Both the position numbers and the translations under genes were made by a program. Shown here piece after piece: positions 61,170-64,000 of a DNA stretch of 64,000 nucleotides. The stretch spans positions 142,908-206,907 of the forward strand of contig QKWP01000605.1 in assembly GCA_003550325.1 (NCBI GenBank), given 5' to 3'. Numbering within the stretch: position 1 is the first letter of the stretch; each line of letters starts with the position of its first letter. Below the pieces are notes generated by a model. The model was not told the origin of the DNA, did no database searches, and saw nothing but the letters and a program-made list of their open reading frames with translations. The DNA comes from Gigaspora rosea (Eukaryota; Glomeromycota; Glomeromycetes; Diversisporales; Gigasporaceae).

Positions 61170-61607
61170 ATTAATGCTAGAAGCAATCTATTTGGTTAGC
61201 TTAGAGTTACCTGTAAATTATAATTGGAAATACTATATACTAGTGCCATGAAAGAGTGCATATGAAGTTAGACAAGTAGAATTAATCAACTGAATCTAAT
61301 TTAGAATCACATATTAAATCCTAATAGTATCCTAATAGTATTATTGTTAGTGACAAGTATAAAAAGATACATGCAATAGGCAGACCAAAGATTCGTATAT
61401 GTAATCTCCTACCTATAGAAATTTATAGAATTTATGTAAATCCTATACCCAACCCTATTTTTTATGTAAAAGTTTGGGATTTTGGCTATAATATAAGATG
61501 TATATCAAAGTGTTTGATATTATAGCAAATCAGAAGTATTTTTTTGAACCTAATAAATACTGTTTGGAACTCTATCTAATTCTAAACTAGTGAATTTGGT
61601 GTGCAAC

Positions 61608-61776
61608 AGGACCCTGAACAATATATATAGAGGTTACATTAGATTTGATATAAGATTTTTATAAATTTTATCCAAAATCTGCAATTTTAATTGGTTGAAC
61701 CTTATTTTAGCCAATTAGAAATGCAGAAAAGTAGATAATGCATCAATGTAACCTCAATTTGCATTGTTTGGGTCCT
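61608..61776. mobile_element. AGGACC-family MITE, short member (169 bp)
   Basis: Ends AGGACCCTGAACAAT and CATTGTTTGGGTCCT. Flanks TGTGCAAC and GGTACAAC agree at 6 of 8. Confidence 0.65.
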
Positions 61777-62035
61777 GGTACAACTCTATCTATTATCCAT
61801 AGCAGAAATTTTGATACAAAAAAAAAATTAATTGATGATCGCCAGTCAACTAATGCATAGTCATAGCATAATATGATGCAAATTACTATGTAAATCACTT
61901 ATAGATAAAATGCCATGATCATCTAAAAAAATATTTTTACTAAGTTAATAAATTATGTTGACTAATTGAAAGTTGTAGAGCTCATTGAGATATATTTAAT
62001 AGTAGTTAGATCATTAAAATCAGCCCAGTAAAAGG

Positions 62036-62312
62036 TAGGGTTCCTCAAATTCAAATCAAATCAAATATTGGATCAATTTGAATTTGATCAAATCAAATTG
62101 ATCCTGATTTGAATTTGATTTGATTCAAATATTTGAATTTGAATTTGATTTGAATTTGAATTTTTAATAGTAATTTTCAAATCAAATCAAATATTTGTCA
62201 TGTCAAATCAAATCAAATTTGACCATATTTGAATTTGATCAAATCATAAATTTGAATTTGATCAAATATTTGATTCAAATATTTGAAGATCAAATCAAAT
62301 TGCAGAACTCTA
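62036..62312. mobile_element. hAT-type CAAATCAAAT MITE, copy 1 (277 bp)
   Basis: Exact 8-bp TSD GTAAAAGG (62028-62035 and 62313-62320). Ends TAGGGTTCCTCAAATTC and CAATTGCAGAACTCTA-type. The whole body is low-complexity CAAATCAAAT/ATTTGAATTTGA. Inverted copy at 63670-63955. Confidence 0.92.
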
Positions 62313-62317
62313 GTAAA

Positions 62318-62778
62318 AGGACCCCGAAATATACATAGGTAGGTCAGGTTAATTATAGGGTTACTAAAAAAGAAAAGATCCGCAGAAAAAACTTCAAAAA
62401 TAAGCAAAAAAATTACTATAAATAGGGGACGTCTAAAGCGGAGCCAACTCATATTTAATAATTTTTCAATTAACTTTAGGGTTAGGGTTATTCTATATTA
62501 GGGTTAGATTAGGTTTTAGTTAGATATATATAAGCAAAATTGCTTTTCCAACATTATTGATTAATACATCGAAGTAGGTTTAGACTACTATCAGTTTTTT
62601 GCTTTTATTTTTTGTTTTGCTTCGGCAGCGATCATCAAAATTCTATAATTTGATTGGCAGTTGATCACATGATTTGCCTTCGCTTTAAACGTCCTTTATA
62701 AATAGAAAAGATCTGTATAAAAAACCTCAAAAATAAGCAAACTCATATCTGACCTATCTATGTATATTTCGGGGTCCT
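62318..62778. mobile_element. AGGACC-family member hosting a 9-bp-TSD MITE (461 bp)
   Basis: Ends AGGACCCCGAAATATACATA and TATGTATATTTCGGGGTCCT, continuing GGTAGGTCAG/CTGACCTATC. The hAT copy at 62036 landed on its left boundary. Contains 62426-62696. Confidence 0.75.
62426..62696. mobile_element. Mutator-like MITE, second member (9-bp TSD)
   Basis: TATAAATAG flanks both sides (62417-62425 and 62697-62705). Ends GGGACGTCTAAAGCGGAG and CTTCGCTTTAAACGTCCTT. Core TTTAGGGTTAGGGTTATTC. Related to 4830-5008. Confidence 0.8.
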
Positions 62779-63539
62779 CTAGTAGATACGATGGTTTTAT
62801 CAAAAAACAATTAGACAATTATATAAAATTTTATGTAAACAAACATTTGTTTTATAAAATTTTATATAGTTGTCCTATCATTTTTTATGATAACTCAACA
62901 TCTACTAGGCCAATTTTAATGATTTTAACTCTTTTAGATTTGTTAAAATGAGCTCTACAACTTTCAATTAATTGGCATAATTTATTAACTTAGTAAAAAA
63001 TATTTTTTTTTGGAAGATCGTGTTATTTCTATATATAATATAGATTATTATAGCAGAAATACTACAATCATCCAAGGAAAAATATTTTTTTTACTAAGTT
63101 AATAAATTATGCTGATTAATAAAAAGTTGTAGACCCAAAAAGAAAAGGCATATACCGTTTTGGATATAATCAACAAGTAACTAAAAAAACGTGCAAAACT
63201 TAAAGAGAAACCACTAGAAGAAGATTCTAGAAGCTTTGTTTTAAGCAGTCCGGTTTATATGCTGCTTTCTGTTTAATATACTGGGACCTGGGCCGGTTAT
63301 GCCGAGACAAGTTTATCAATATTAACAATTTTTATTTTAAAAGTCTGAAAAGTTAAACTTTACTCAGCTAACAGTTAGGCTTGGATAAAGATTGATTGGT
63401 AGCAAAAGGCCATCATGAAGTCCGATTTCTTTTTTTCATAATTGTAATATATTATTTTTTTCTGCATGTAATAATATAAAAATTAATAAATAATAAAAAG
63501 CAAGGTCTCAGTTATAAAACAGTAAAAAAATAAATAAAT

Positions 63540-64000
63540 AAAATTAAAAGTTGTAGAGCTTATTATGACAAATCTAAAGGAGGTGAGATCATCAAAATTG
63601 GCCTAGTAGATGCTGAGTTATTATCAAAACGATTGGACAACTATGTAAAATTTTATGTAAACAAATAGATAGGGTTCTGCAATTTGATTTGATCTTCAAA
63701 TATTTGAATCAAATATTTGATCAAATTCAAATTCAAATTTGACTATATTTGATTTGATCAAATTCAAATATGGCCAAATTTGATTTGATTTGACAAATAT
63801 TTGATTTGATTTGAAAATTACTATTAAAAATTCAAATTCAAATCAAATTCAAATTCAAATATTTGAATCAAATCAAATTCAAATCAGGGTCAATTTGATT
63901 TGATCAAATTCAAATTGATCCAATATTTGATTTGATTTGAATTTGAGGAACCCTACAAATAGAATTTTACATAGTCACCCAATCATTTTTTGATAATATC
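63540..64000. repeat. Family P palindrome, copy 3, cut by window end
   Basis: AAGTTGTAGAGCTTATTATG, CATCAAAATTGGCCTAGTAG, ATTATCAAAACGATTGGACA, then the centre with a hAT element, then GAATTTTACATAGTCACCCA, ATCATTTTTTGATAATATC as the returning arm. Confidence 0.7.
63670..63955. mobile_element. hAT-type CAAATCAAAT MITE, copy 2 (286 bp)
   Basis: Exact 8-bp TSD CAAATAGA (63662-63669 and 63956-63963). Ends TAGGGTTCTGCAATTTG and TTGAGGAACCCTA. Inverted relative to copy 1. Inserted at the centre of palindrome copy 3. Confidence 0.93.

Larger units (their letters stand above)
61818..63060. repeat. Family P palindrome, copy 2, split by nested insertions
   Basis: The left arm (61818-62035) with AAGTTGTAGAGCTCATTGAG, TCATTAAAATCAGCCCAGTA pairs with the right arm (62779-63060) containing ACTAGGCCAATTTTAATGAT and AAAATGAGCTCTACAACTTT. 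Local palindrome centre near 62845. It is interrupted by the element at 62318-62778 and, beside it, the hAT element 62036-62312. Confidence 0.65.

Overview
The window is eukaryotic nuclear DNA. It is very AT-rich, with short-intron genes separated by long stretches of nested transposon debris. The best guess is an arbuscular mycorrhizal fungus (Glomeromycotina, Rhizophagus-like). The grounds are a decayed Pif1/Helitron-type helicase that resembles my recollection of the large Rhizophagus helicase family, TTAGGG-type repeats, introns of about 60-150 nt, and a minor-spliceosome-type intron. The species call is an inference from recalled protein families; no search was run.

Only three intact protein genes can be supported. 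(1) 3-2853 (+): a 13-exon NELF-C/D (TH1) homologue whose 5' end lies before the window. (2) 3781-4146 (-): a small protein with two CCCH zinc fingers, convergent with gene 1. (3) 24118-26127 (+): ORC5 in 10 exons, 451 residues, with one probable GC-AG intron and one probable AT-AC (U12-type) intron. Two larger genes are broken. 15450-23662 (+) is a Helitron-like/Pif1 helicase split by at least four transposon insertions. 33155-35146 (-) is an IMP4 gene that keeps its intron layout but carries frameshifts, an in-frame stop, a lost start and a hAT-type element inside one exon.

The rest is dominated by non-autonomous DNA transposons, many dated relative to one another by nesting and supported by readable target-site duplications (TSDs). 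They include hAT-type elements with 8-bp TSDs (34009-34801, 36207-36577, 62036-62312, 63670-63955, 16595-18080, 18560-19034), a Harbinger-type pair with TTA TSDs (9530-10050 and 59590-60120), TA-flanked elements (10080-10324, 21221-21836, 34403-34575, 37029-37278), 9-bp TSD elements (4830-5008, 62426-62696), and an AGGACC-ended family with 8-bp TSDs. Several very long inverted repeats occur (11755-12180, 16882-17418, 30960-32415, 56745-57366, 61818-63060). Two copies of a tRNA-like SINE lie at 57985-59265 and 60261-60963; the younger one has a poly(A) tail and a 12-15-bp TSD.

Layout: 0-4.2 kb genes; 4.8-15.4 kb small elements and satellites; 15.4-23.7 kb helicase pseudogene with nested elements; 24.1-26.1 kb ORC5; 26.1-33 kb inverted-repeat elements and minisatellites; 33.1-35.2 kb IMP4 pseudogene; 36-40 kb hAT and long-TIR elements; 40-44.4 kb featureless AT-rich DNA; 44.4-52 kb an island of distinct composition (homopolymers, GTACGTAC palindromes) with no recognised gene; 52-64 kb a second dense transposon nest.
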